DNA of 64,000 nucleotides, taken from the NCBI RefSeq assembly GCF_017676345.1, contig NZ_JAFFZM010000012.1, forward strand, positions 124,001 through 188,000, written 5' to 3'. The stretch is from Streptomyces smyrnaeus. Its GTDB lineage: Bacteria > Actinomycetota > Actinomycetes > Streptomycetales > Streptomycetaceae. The translations under genes and the position numbers were made by a program. The notes below the pieces were generated by a model. That model was not told the origin of the DNA and searched no databases. It was given only the letters and a program-made list of their open reading frames with translations. Shown here piece after piece: positions 50,063 through 58,608 of the stretch. Numbering within the stretch: the stretch's first letter is position 1; each line of letters starts with the position of its first letter.

Positions 50063-50626
50063 CTACGGCCGCCGGGCCGTGCCGGGCTGCCGGGCGAGGG
50101 GGAACCGGTCGGCCGGTCCGTGGAGCGCCGCCTCCCGGCCCTGGTGTGCGCGTTCCTCGGCCCAGATCCACCGCCAGGTGAGAGCGGCAGCGGCGACTCC
50201 CATCGGCAGCATGCCGACGATCATGCCCAGCCCGCCGTAGTGGTGGCCGAGGGCGATCACTGCGACCATCGGGATGTCGAGCAGCGGGGCGCCCACGAAC
50301 AGATACAGGCAGCGGCCCGGCTCGCTCAGCCTTCTTGCCGGGCCCAGGACCGGCAGCCAGAACAGCAGACCGCCGACGAGCAAGGCGGCGTGCAGCACGA
50401 TCCGGACGCCGGTCCCCGGCATCAGCACGCAGTCGCCGAGGGTGACGGCCGCGTGCAGCACGACGAAGCCCCCCAGTGCCGCCCCGGCAGGCGGACACAG
50501 GCGCTGCCACAGCCGTGCCCAGGCCGGGCCGGCCCGGGTGCCGAGGATCAACGCGGGCAGCAGCACGGAAAGGGCCAGCCCCAGCGCTCCCATGGCCAGC
50601 GCGTCCGGCCACCCGCCGGGCGTCAT
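50063..50626 (-). CDS. CtaG-like cytochrome c oxidase assembly protein
   Basis: A 187-residue protein with five predicted transmembrane helices. VVLHAAVTLG, RIVLHAALLVGGLLFWLPVLGP and LLDIPMVAVIALGHHYGGLGMIVGMLP follow the caa3_CtaG pattern with histidines in helices that could carry copper. It is shorter than typical members. The ATG at 50626 has GGAGGAAG and overlaps the preceding gene's stop by 4 bp. Its place directly after ctaC-ctaD supports a role in copper insertion. Confidence 0.65.
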   Translation of the reverse strand: MTPGGWPDALAMGALGLALSVLLPALILGTRAGPAWARLWQRLCPPAGAALGGFVVLHAAVTLGDCVLMPGTGVRIVLHAALLVGGLLFWLPVLGPARRLSEPGRCLYLFVGAPLLDIPMVAVIALGHHYGGLGMIVGMLPMGVAAAALTWRWIWAEERAHQGREAALHGPADRFPLARQPGTARRP

Positions 50627-51012
50627 CGGGAACTTCCTCCGCGCCCGCGGTGCCGGACGGCGAAGACCGCGGCGACCAGCAGCAGCGGGGCGGCGATGAT
50701 GACGAGCCAGGTGCTGTAGACGAACATCAGTCCGCCCGCCGCCAGGCCGAACGCGGTGAGGACGACCGCGGCACCGTTGTCTCCCGGCACGCCGTAGTCC
50801 GTCAGCTCGCGCGGGCCCCGCCGGGAGGAGACCAGCACGGCGGTCGCCGCCAGCGTGAGGAGGACGAACGCTCCCGCCCACAGCAGCAGCGCCAACTCGC
50901 TCTCGCCGTAGCCGGTGAGCACGCCCAGGAGCACCGCGTTGAGCACCGCCCAGCCGCCCACCACCACGGCACCCGGGTGCCGCTTGCACCAGCGTGTCAC
51001 CGGCCCGCTCAC
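50623..51012 (-). CDS. Small membrane protein in the oxidase operon
   Basis: A 129-residue protein with three transmembrane helices (about 14-34, 44-62 and 90-118) and a basic C-terminus. It starts at GTG 51012, overlapping the ctaD stop by 4 bp, and its stop overlaps the ctaG-like start. It has no recognised domain. Position and size make it a candidate small subunit IV-like or assembly protein. Confidence 0.6.
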   Translation of the reverse strand: MSGPVTRWCKRHPGAVVVGGWAVLNAVLLGVLTGYGESELALLLWAGAFVLLTLAATAVLVSSRRGPRELTDYGVPGDNGAAVVLTAFGLAAGGLMFVYSTWLVIIAAPLLLVAAVFAVRHRGRGGSSR

Positions 51013-52652
51013 GCCCGCCCCTGTCCCTGCCGCGTCCGGGCGTCGAGGAGGGGAGCGTTGCTGGTGATCGGGGGCAGCGGAAGGTGCGGCGTGAAGTTGT
51101 ACCGCGGCGGGGGCGAGGCGGTGGCCCACTCCAGGCTGTGGCCCTGCCATGGGTCCGCCGGCGCTTTCGGGCGCCGGCGGAAGGAGACCTGGATGTTCAT
51201 CGCGAAGGCGATCATCCCTGCGGCCAGGAAGGCCGCACCGATGGAGGACACCAGATTCAGCGCCCCGAAGCCCGCCCACTCCGGGTAGGTGGCCACCCGC
51301 CGGGGCATGCCGAACTGGCCCAGCCAGAACATGGGAAGGAACGTCAGATTGGTGCCGATGACCAGAAGCACGAAATGCACGCGGCCCAGCCGCTCGTCGA
51401 GCAGGAATCCGGTCACCTTGGGCCACCAGAAATAGACGGCGGCGAACAGCCCGAACGCGCTGCCGGCGAAGAGGACGTAGTGCAGATGGGCGACGACGAA
51501 ATAGCTGTCCGTCACGTGGTAGTCGATCACCGGGGTGCCGACCATGATGCCGGAGAGCCCTCCGATGAGGAACTGCGGAATGAAGGCCAGCGCGAACAGC
51601 ATCGGGGTGGTGAAGACCAACTGGCCGCCGAGCACGGTCCCGACCAGCGCGAAGTACTCGATACCGGCCGGGACGAGCAGCGCGATGGAGGTCAACGAGT
51701 AGTAGTCGTTGGTCGCCTGCCCCGTCGCGAACATGTGGTGACCCCACACGCTCATCGACAGCGCCGCGAAGACCAGCAGGGAGATGACGGTCCCCTTGTA
51801 GCCGAAGAAACGGCGCCGTGAGAAGACCGCGAGCACCTCACCGACGGCTCCCAGATAGGGGAAGAACATCACGTACACCACGGGATGTCCGTAGAACCAG
51901 AACAGGTGCTGGTATCCGATGTTCCACACGTTCGAGTCGAAGACCGACGGTTCGACGCGGCCGATGGCCAACAGGGTCAGCGCGGCGAGCAGCGAGGGGA
52001 AGGCGCCGATCACCATGAGCGTCGAGGCGATCATCGACCAGGTGAAGATGGGCAGCCGCAGCATCGTCATACCACGGGCACGCTTGCGCAGCGCGGTCCA
52101 CAGCACCGCCCAGCCCATGCCCAGCGAACCGACGGTGGCCGCGAAGACCCCCACGATCCACAGCGGCGTGCCGTTGCCGGGCGTGTAGACGCTGCTGGCC
52201 ATGGGCGGATAGGAGAACCAGCCGTCGGCGTGTGCACCGGTCGGCATGGCGAAGCCGGTGAGCATGAGCACGGCGCCGAGCGCGTAGAGCCAGTATCCGA
52301 ACAATGTCGTACGGGGCATCGCGATGGCGGGGGCGCCCACCTGGAGGGGGACGAGATATACGCCGAGACCGATGGCGAACGGCGTCATGACCATGTAGAT
52401 CATGCCGGAGCCGTGGATGCTGAACAGTTGGTTGTACAGATCGGGGCTGAACACCTGCTGTTCCGGCTGCGCCAATTGGCTGCGCATCAGGAGCGCCAGA
52501 ATCCCCATGAGGAAGAGCAGCACCACAGCGGTGCCCATGGTCAGCAGACCGATGCGCTTGTGGTCGGTGCTGATCGCCCAGCCCAGCCAGGAGCGGGGCC
52601 GCACCGACCGGGAGGCTCCCGTCGACCGTGCGGCGTCGGGTGCCAGCGTCAT
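51009..52652 (-). CDS. ctaD: Cytochrome c oxidase subunit I (aa3-type paralogue)
   Basis: A 547-residue heme-copper oxidase subunit with 12 helices. Ligands are complete: HGSGM (heme a), the cross-linked pair in WFYGHPVVY, WGHHMFATG for CuB, and VVAHLHYVLFAG for heme a3 and heme a. The opening STDHKRIG is conserved. The ATG at 52652 follows GGAGG and overlaps the ctaC stop. It would reduce oxygen to water using electrons from subunit II. Subunit III is not encoded in the window. Confidence 0.95.
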   Translation of the reverse strand: MTLAPDAARSTGASRSVRPRSWLGWAISTDHKRIGLLTMGTAVVLLFLMGILALLMRSQLAQPEQQVFSPDLYNQLFSIHGSGMIYMVMTPFAIGLGVYLVPLQVGAPAIAMPRTTLFGYWLYALGAVLMLTGFAMPTGAHADGWFSYPPMASSVYTPGNGTPLWIVGVFAATVGSLGMGWAVLWTALRKRARGMTMLRLPIFTWSMIASTLMVIGAFPSLLAALTLLAIGRVEPSVFDSNVWNIGYQHLFWFYGHPVVYVMFFPYLGAVGEVLAVFSRRRFFGYKGTVISLLVFAALSMSVWGHHMFATGQATNDYYSLTSIALLVPAGIEYFALVGTVLGGQLVFTTPMLFALAFIPQFLIGGLSGIMVGTPVIDYHVTDSYFVVAHLHYVLFAGSAFGLFAAVYFWWPKVTGFLLDERLGRVHFVLLVIGTNLTFLPMFWLGQFGMPRRVATYPEWAGFGALNLVSSIGAAFLAAGMIAFAMNIQVSFRRRPKAPADPWQGHSLEWATASPPPRYNFTPHLPLPPITSNAPLLDARTRQGQGRA

Positions 52653-53350
52653 GTGGACGCCTCCGGCGTCGGCGCCGCGCCTTGGTGCTGCTGCACCCAC
52701 TCCTCGTACTCGTCAGGGGAGACGGCCTTGAGCCAGAAGTCCATGCTGTGGTGCCGGTTGCCGCAGAATTCGGCACACCGGCCGATCCACTTCCCCTCCT
52801 TGTCGATCTTCAGGGTGAAGCTGTTGGTGTGGTCGGGGAAGGCGTCCATCTTGTAGCGCAGCGCGGGCACCCACAGCGAGTGGATGACGTCCTGCGAGGT
52901 GATTTTCAGCCGGACGGTCCGTCCGGTCGGAACGACCAGGGTGGGCAGCCGACCGTCGCGGCAGTTCGCCGTCGTGGTCGCCTCCCCGGCACGCGAGGGG
53001 CCGGGCGCCGGGTGGCTGAACTTCCAGCACCACTGGAAGGCGGTGACATCCACGGTGACGGGGTGCGCGGCTTCGACCCCCCGGCCGGCGGCGTGCGACT
53101 CCCCTCCGGGGTGCTCCCGGTCGTTCGCCGAGGCCGTGTAGACCACGAGGAAGGCGGCGATCCCGACGAGCACGACAACGTAGACCGTCTCCAGCCGCTG
53201 CCGTTCCGCGTGCGGCGACGGGGTGGCTCCCGCACGGGCCCGCCGGCGGATCAGCGAGTACGCCAACGCGCACAGCACCACCAGGAAGACGAACGCGGCG
53301 ATGGCCGACTCCGTGGTGAAGACCTGCTCGAAGATCCTCCGTTGCTCCAT
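52649..53350 (-). CDS. ctaC: Cytochrome c oxidase subunit II
   Basis: A 233-residue protein with two N-terminal helices and an extracytoplasmic cupredoxin domain. The CuA site is complete in CAEFCGNRHHSM near residue 205, with the upstream histidine in IHSLWVP; the FQWCWKF tryptophan region for electron entry is present. It lacks the cleavable signal and extra helix of the main actinobacterial CtaC. The ATG at 53350 has GGAG upstream. First gene of the ctaC-ctaD-small protein-ctaG-like operon. Confidence 0.93.
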   Translation of the reverse strand: MEQRRIFEQVFTTESAIAAFVFLVVLCALAYSLIRRRARAGATPSPHAERQRLETVYVVVLVGIAAFLVVYTASANDREHPGGESHAAGRGVEAAHPVTVDVTAFQWCWKFSHPAPGPSRAGEATTTANCRDGRLPTLVVPTGRTVRLKITSQDVIHSLWVPALRYKMDAFPDHTNSFTLKIDKEGKWIGRCAEFCGNRHHSMDFWLKAVSPDEYEEWVQQHQGAAPTPEAST

Positions 53351-53587
53351 CCCGGCTCCACTCTCCGCTCGGCACGTCCGGCCAACACGCTGTGGCACCG
53401 TATGTCCCGGTATGGGCCATCAGTGTCAGACACACCGCTCGCCGCTCCGAAGGCCCGGCACAGCCTGTTCGACCGGGCGCGGAGCGCTTGCCCGCTGAGC
53501 GCGTCACACCGTCGGGCGACAGCCGTCGGTGGACAGCGGACCGCGTTCCCGGCCCCGGCTCCGGCCCCAGCGCCGGGACCAGGGCCA

Positions 53588-55228
53588 TCATCGCTCGCTG
53601 TCGAGCCGTTCCTGCTGCCGCTGTCGGGTGAGGTGCGCCCGCCCGAGCCGGGTCCGCGTGAGCCGATTCCGCCGGGCCGGGCGCACCTTGGCTCCGGCCG
53701 CGACGGGCGAGTCGTTGCGCAGCACCACAGCGGCGATCACCACCCCGGCCACGACGCAGCCCCCGGCGGCGAGCATGGTGGCCGTCTGGGCCTGGGTGAA
53801 TGCGGCGCGCGCGGCCACGGCCAGCGCGTGCCCACCCGAACCGCCGAGCGCATCGCTGTGATCAAGGGTCGTGGCGAGCGCACCGCTCGCGTGCGGAGGG
53901 ACCGTGGTCGGCAGCTCGGCCCGGTAGACGGCGGCCAGGAGACCTCCGAGGACGGCCACTCCGAACGCGACGCCGAACTGCTGGTGGGTGTCGTTGAGCG
54001 CCGAGCCCATCCCTGCCCGGTCCTTGGGGACGGCCCCCAGGACAGTGCTGGTGACTGCCGGCCCGGCGAACCCGTTTCCACCGCCCACCAGGAACAGGCC
54101 GACAGCGACCAGTATGTAACTGGGGTGCACGGCCAGCGCGGCCAGAACCAGAAAGCCCACCGCAGTCCCGGTGAAGCCCACAACTATCGAGCGGCGATGA
54201 CCGATACGGGCCGGCGCCCGGCCCCCGGCGTACGAGCCGAGCACGATGCCCGCCGCCATCGGGGAGGAAGCCAGTCCGGCCTCCAGCGGACCCATCCCGT
54301 CCACCAACTGCAGATACTGGGCGAGGATGAACAGGGTGCTTCCGGTGCCCAGCGAGATGATCGTCACCGCCATGCTGCCGCCCGCGAACTGGCGGTCCCG
54401 GTACAGGGCCAGGTCGACCATGGGCGACGCGGTTCGCCGCTGGCGCCGCAGGAAAGCGGCCAGCGCCACCAGTGCGACCGCTCCGCACGCCCACAGCAGC
54501 GGGCGGGTCGTCGGGCCCTCTCCGGCCAGGATCACCGCTGAGGTCAGTGCGACCATGCCCACGGTTATCAGCACAGCGCTGTACGGATCGACCGCGCGCA
54601 CCCGGCTGTCGCGCGACTCGGGCACCAGCCGCACGATGGCGACCACGGCGCCGCAGACCACCGGGACGTTGATCAAGAACGCGCCCGGCCAGCCCCACAG
54701 CTCCACCACGGCCCCACCCGCGACCGGCCCGAGCGCCATCGCCACCGACGCGACGACACCCCACACCGCGAACGCGCGGGGGCGCTCGTGCGCGGGGAAG
54801 ACCTGTACCAGCAGGGCCAGGGTCGCCGGCATCACCAAGGCGGCGCCCACCCCCATCAGCGCACGCATCAGCACCAGCCACCACACCGACCACGCCAGCG
54901 CCGCCGCGGCGGAGGACACACCCAGTACCACCAACCCCGCGACCATGGCCCGTCGCCGCCCCCACCGGTCCGACACCGCACCAGCGGTGATCAGCAACCC
55001 GGAGAAGACAACGGTGTACGCGTCCAGCACCGCCTGCTGCCACGCCGTGGAGGCGTCGAACGACCTGGCCACCGAGGGCAGGGCCACGTTGAGGACCGTG
55101 TTGTCCACCACGATCACCAGCAGCGCGGCACAAACGGCGACCAGAATCGCCCACCGCTGCGGATGCCCCGCATCCTCCGTACCGTCGTCCCCGGGCCGTT
55201 CCTCCCGCGCGGGTCTGACTCCGCTCAC
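53588..55228 (-). CDS. MFS transporter, DHA2 (14-TM) family
   Basis: A 546-residue drug-proton antiporter with 14 hydrophobic helices. Motif A is DRWGRRRAM in loop 2-3, and motif C-like VAMALGPVAGGAVVE in helix 5. The DHA2 opening LVIVVDNTVLNVALPSVARSF is diagnostic. It starts at GTG 55228 after GGAGA; the much longer open frame upstream is antisense to the FetB-like gene. Members export antibiotics and dyes; the substrate is unknown. It is divergent to the FetB-like permease across 72 bp. Confidence 0.9.
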   Translation of the reverse strand: MSGVRPAREERPGDDGTEDAGHPQRWAILVAVCAALLVIVVDNTVLNVALPSVARSFDASTAWQQAVLDAYTVVFSGLLITAGAVSDRWGRRRAMVAGLVVLGVSSAAAALAWSVWWLVLMRALMGVGAALVMPATLALLVQVFPAHERPRAFAVWGVVASVAMALGPVAGGAVVELWGWPGAFLINVPVVCGAVVAIVRLVPESRDSRVRAVDPYSAVLITVGMVALTSAVILAGEGPTTRPLLWACGAVALVALAAFLRRQRRTASPMVDLALYRDRQFAGGSMAVTIISLGTGSTLFILAQYLQLVDGMGPLEAGLASSPMAAGIVLGSYAGGRAPARIGHRRSIVVGFTGTAVGFLVLAALAVHPSYILVAVGLFLVGGGNGFAGPAVTSTVLGAVPKDRAGMGSALNDTHQQFGVAFGVAVLGGLLAAVYRAELPTTVPPHASGALATTLDHSDALGGSGGHALAVAARAAFTQAQTATMLAAGGCVVAGVVIAAVVLRNDSPVAAGAKVRPARRNRLTRTRLGRAHLTRQRQQERLDSER

Positions 55229-55300
55229 CTGGTCTCCGTCTGTTCCGTCCTGTGCTTCCGGGGCCCGTGGGCCGGGGCACTCAGGACGGTAACCTGCAGC

Positions 55301-56095
55301 ATGCAGTTGAGTGCGGCCTCCCTCCTGCCGGTCAACGCGACGTTCGCCGGGCTGCTCGTCGCGCTCCTCCTCGCGGCTGCCGCGGCAGCCGCCTTCTTCC
55401 ATCTCTCCCCGGATGCCGTGCGCACCCACCGCGCCCGGCAGATCCTGCTCGCCGGAGCGCGAGGCGCCCTCCAACTCGCGGTCGTTTCCGTGGTCATCGT
55501 CTGGGTGGTCCGCTCCCTGGCGGCGACCGCGGCCTTTCTGACGCTCATGCTGCTGGTGGCCGTACGGACCGCCGGGCGCCGCATCACGCGGGACGGAACA
55601 TGGTGGACGACGGCCCTGCCGCTCGCCGCCGGCGTGCTGCCGGTCATGGTCGCGCTGCTGGCCACCGGCCTGATTCCGCTCGACGGCATCGTGCTGATCC
55701 CGATCACCGGCATCCTCACCGGAGGAGCGCTCAGCGCGACCGTACTGGCCGGTCGACGCGCCCTGGACGAACTGAGGCTGCGGCACGGGGAGGTGGAATC
55801 CGGCCTCGCGCTGGGCCTCACCGAGCGGGACGCCCGCCTGGAGATAGCCCGCCCCGCCGCCTCCGAGGCGTTGATCCCCGGCCTGGACCAGACCCGCACG
55901 GTAGGACTGGTGACACTCCCGGGAGCCTTTGTCGGCATGCTCCTGGGCGGCGCCGACCCGCTCGCGGCGGGCGCGGTCCAACTGTTCGTACTGGTGGCGC
56001 TGATGGCGGTGCAGGCCGTGGCGGTCGCCCTCACCATCGAACTCGTCGCCCGCGGACGCCTGCACGCGTCGACGCACACATCCGACCGGCCGTGA
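55301..56095 (+). CDS. fetB: FetB/UPF0014 family membrane protein
   Basis: A 264-residue permease with about seven helices. The family block AGARGALQLAVVSVVIVWVV and the conserved MLLVAVRTAGRRI, IPITGILTGGALSATVL, LIPGLDQTRTVGLVTLPGAFVGMLLGGADPLAAGAVQL are all present. FetB with the ATPase FetA exports iron in Escherichia coli under oxidative stress; no ATPase gene lies next to it here. The ATG at 55301 has only a distant AGGA. The symbol follows the family, not shown function. Confidence 0.8.
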   Translation: MQLSAASLLPVNATFAGLLVALLLAAAAAAAFFHLSPDAVRTHRARQILLAGARGALQLAVVSVVIVWVVRSLAATAAFLTLMLLVAVRTAGRRITRDGTWWTTALPLAAGVLPVMVALLATGLIPLDGIVLIPITGILTGGALSATVLAGRRALDELRLRHGEVESGLALGLTERDARLEIARPAASEALIPGLDQTRTVGLVTLPGAFVGMLLGGADPLAAGAVQLFVLVALMAVQAVAVALTIELVARGRLHASTHTSDRP

Positions 56096-56131
56096 GGCGC
56101 GACACGGCCGCACCGGCGGCCGGCCCGCCGG

Positions 56132-57064
56132 TCAACGTGTGCGGCGGCGAGCCAGCTTCACCTCGCGGGCGACCGCCCAGACATCCCCCACCGGGCCCAC
56201 GTGCCGGAGCTTGTCGGGGTTGGACACCGAGCGGACCGTCCGCACCCGCCCGTCGAGCACGTCGAGCGTCATGGTGGTGAGGACCTTGCCGTCCCGGTCG
56301 CGGACGATCGCGCCCGGCTGGCCGTTCACCTGGTGCGGCTCGCACGTCACATCGATCCGCGCCAGCCAGGAGAAGGCGCCGGCGAGCACCCGGGCGACGC
56401 TGTCGGCTCCGACGACGGGCCTGGACCACTGCGGGGCCTTGCCGCCACTGTCCCCGACCAGCTGGACGTCGGCAGCGAGCAGCTCCCGCAAGTCGTCCAC
56501 GTCGCCTGCGCGGAGCGCGTCGAAGAACCGGGCCGCCAGTTCCTGCTGCGCCCGGTGGTCGGCCTCGAACCGAGGGCGCCCCGCGTCCATGTGGCGCCGC
56601 GCCCGCACCGCGAGCTGGCGGCAGGCCGCCTCCGAGCGTCCCACCGCCGAGGCGATGTCGGGGAAGTCGAAGGCGAACACCTCGCGCAGCACGAAGACCG
56701 CCCGCTCCAGTGGGCTGAGCCGTTCGAGCAGCAACAAGGCGGCCGTCGACAACGAGTCGGCCAACTCGGCCGACCGCGCCGGATCCTCGTAGGGGTCGGC
56801 GAGCAGCGGCTCGGGGAACCACTGGCCGACGTACTCCTCCCGCCGGACGCGCGCCGAGCGCAGCACGTCGATCGAGATCCGGGTCACCGTGGCCGAGAGA
56901 AAGGCCTTGAGCGACGCGGGCCGGGTGGCAGAGCCCGCGAAGCGCAGCCAAGTCTCCTGGACCGCGTCCTCGGCCTCGGTCACGCTGCCCAGAATCCGGT
57001 AGGCGATGGAGAACAGCAGCGGTCGCAGCTCCTCGAACTCCTCGGGCTCGGCTGCCTCGGCCAC
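56132..57064 (-). CDS. sigJ: ECF41-type RNA polymerase sigma factor (SigJ-like)
   Basis: A 310-residue ECF sigma factor. Region 2 is at about residues 8-75 (LLFSIAYRILGSVTEAEDAVQETWLRF), region 4 at 105-160 (LSPLERAVFVLREVFAFDFPDIASAVGRSEAACRQLAVRARR), and a fused SnoaL-like domain at 165-300 acts as the built-in regulator in this group. ECF41 hallmarks are seen: a DGGGK-type motif as DSGGK (205-209) and NPDKL (282-286). No anti-sigma gene is needed. It starts at GTG 57064 behind GAGGAGG. A promoter of the ECF41 consensus lies upstream, implying autoregulation. Confidence 0.93.
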   Translation of the reverse strand: MAEAAEPEEFEELRPLLFSIAYRILGSVTEAEDAVQETWLRFAGSATRPASLKAFLSATVTRISIDVLRSARVRREEYVGQWFPEPLLADPYEDPARSAELADSLSTAALLLLERLSPLERAVFVLREVFAFDFPDIASAVGRSEAACRQLAVRARRHMDAGRPRFEADHRAQQELAARFFDALRAGDVDDLRELLAADVQLVGDSGGKAPQWSRPVVGADSVARVLAGAFSWLARIDVTCEPHQVNGQPGAIVRDRDGKVLTTMTLDVLDGRVRTVRSVSNPDKLRHVGPVGDVWAVAREVKLARRRTR

Positions 57065-57197
57065 ACCGACTCCTCCTCACATCCCCTGGGCCCGGCCGGA
57101 TCCACCGGCGCGGGCGCCTTCGTACGGTCGGTCGTGCCACTGGCGGGTCGGGGCAGCGCTTCTGCACCTCGGCGGTCGTCGGTGGCCACACCCTTGA

Positions 57198-57224
57198 GAC
57201 GGATCGGCCCGGCACGCTGTGACA
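57198..57224 (-). promoter_or_regulatory. ECF41-type promoter of the sigma factor gene
   Basis: On the minus strand TGTCACA (57224-57218), a 16-base spacer, then CGTC (57201-57198), exactly the TGTCACA-N16-CGTC form described for ECF41 targets. A second TGTCACA at 57239-57233 has CGTG at the same distance, a weaker tandem copy. Transcription would start about 125 bp before the sigma factor start codon. Confidence 0.8.
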
Positions 57225-57359
57225 TGAGCGGATGTGACACGCGTCTCGGTGGTGGACGCGCTGGGCCGACCGGCGGAGGTCCGGACGCCGACGACCTGGT
57301 CCCGGTCCTAGGTCGGCAGCCCGTTACGCCGCCGTCGCGCCTGGCCTAGCGTCCTCGCC

Positions 57360-58391
57360 ATGGATTCGACAGGCACCCTCCCAGAGGCGCTGCAGCGCTT
57401 GCACAGCTCAGGTCCGGAGCGGCTCGGGCGGCTCTCCAATCACGCGCCGATGGTCGTCGAGGCCCTCTCCGCACACGGGGCGGCAGGCTCGGTGCACCGC
57501 TGGCTCGACCTGTACACCAGCAGGCTGGAGGAGTTCCCGCCGGGCGTCGAACCGGTCACGGCAGCCAACTGGCGCTCCGCCCTCGGCGATCCCCGCCGCG
57601 CCGCCGACTGGATCGGGTACTTCGGCCGCGAGCTCACCGAGCGCCCCTGGCGGGAGGTGGTCGCCCAGTGGTGGCCCCGGCTGCTGTCCGGCATGTACGG
57701 CGGCGCGACGCATCCGGTGATCCGGGTGGGCCACGCCGTGCGTACGCTGCTGGCCGCCGCCGCCGACGACGCGGATGCCTCCGCCGCCGAGCCGTATCTG
57801 AGCGAGCTCGCCCACGGCCTCGGCTACTGGGCCGCCCGCCACCACCCTGTCGCGGATCTGGACCCGCTGCCGGGTGCCGAGAGCGCGGCCGCCGCCCTCG
57901 ACGCGGTGACGCCGCTCGCCGAGCAGGACGGCGGCTTCCCCGACCGGCTCGGCCGCGTCACAGGCCTGCCGGTGTGGGCGGCCACGGTCACGGATCCGCA
58001 CGAGGCGCGACACCGCCTCACCGAACTGGTGCGGGCGGCCACCCATCGGTACGCCACCCATGGCCACGGGCAGGAGACGATGCTGGTGCACGCGGCCACG
58101 GCCCCCAACGCCGTGCTGCGTGTGCTGCCCGCGCTCCCGGAGGCCCTGTGGGTACCGAGTCTGCGGGCCGCCTGGACGGCGTCCGCGGCGGTGACCGCGA
58201 TGTACGCCCCGGTCGCCCCGATCGTCCGCACCCCGCCGGGCACGCTCACCGCCGAAGAGGTCTTCGAGCGGGCCGTTGCGCACGGTGATGAACACGTCAT
58301 CAAGCTCACCGACACGGCCCTCGACGTCGGGGACGAACAGGCGCTCGCGGCGGCTCTGCGCTCCATCGAACTGAGCGAACCGCTGGCCTAG
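57360..58391 (+). CDS. Questin oxidase family protein (DUF4243)
   Basis: A 343-residue protein. The family marks are LSNHAPMVVEALSAHG near the N-terminus, MYGGATHPVIRVGHAVRTLL in the middle and HGHGQETMLVHAATAPNAVLRVLPALP, a His-rich layout as in fungal questin oxidase, which opens an anthraquinone ring in a Baeyer-Villiger-like reaction. The bacterial members are uncharacterised. The ATG at 57360 has no clear ribosome binding site. Divergent to the ECF41 sigma gene, it may be one of the oxidoreductase-type partners often found beside ECF41 factors, but no plus-strand ECF41 promoter was seen. Confidence 0.75.
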   Translation: MDSTGTLPEALQRLHSSGPERLGRLSNHAPMVVEALSAHGAAGSVHRWLDLYTSRLEEFPPGVEPVTAANWRSALGDPRRAADWIGYFGRELTERPWREVVAQWWPRLLSGMYGGATHPVIRVGHAVRTLLAAAADDADASAAEPYLSELAHGLGYWAARHHPVADLDPLPGAESAAAALDAVTPLAEQDGGFPDRLGRVTGLPVWAATVTDPHEARHRLTELVRAATHRYATHGHGQETMLVHAATAPNAVLRVLPALPEALWVPSLRAAWTASAAVTAMYAPVAPIVRTPPGTLTAEEVFERAVAHGDEHVIKLTDTALDVGDEQALAAALRSIELSEPLA

Positions 58392-58608
58392 CGAGTCGGT
58401 CAGGCGTCCTGGCGTCGCACGGAGCCGTGCACCTCGCCGGGTGCGGGATGCCGGGCGCGGAGGTGCCCCTGGTGCGGGGCGGTGGGCGTCTGACGTGCGC
58501 AGCCGATGATCCGGGAGTTTCCCGCGGACCTCGCGGCGGTACCCGGGTTCTGATCTTTCCGGCGACTCGGCGTGTACGGACTGGTGCCACGCGGTAAGGA
58601 GGTCGGCC

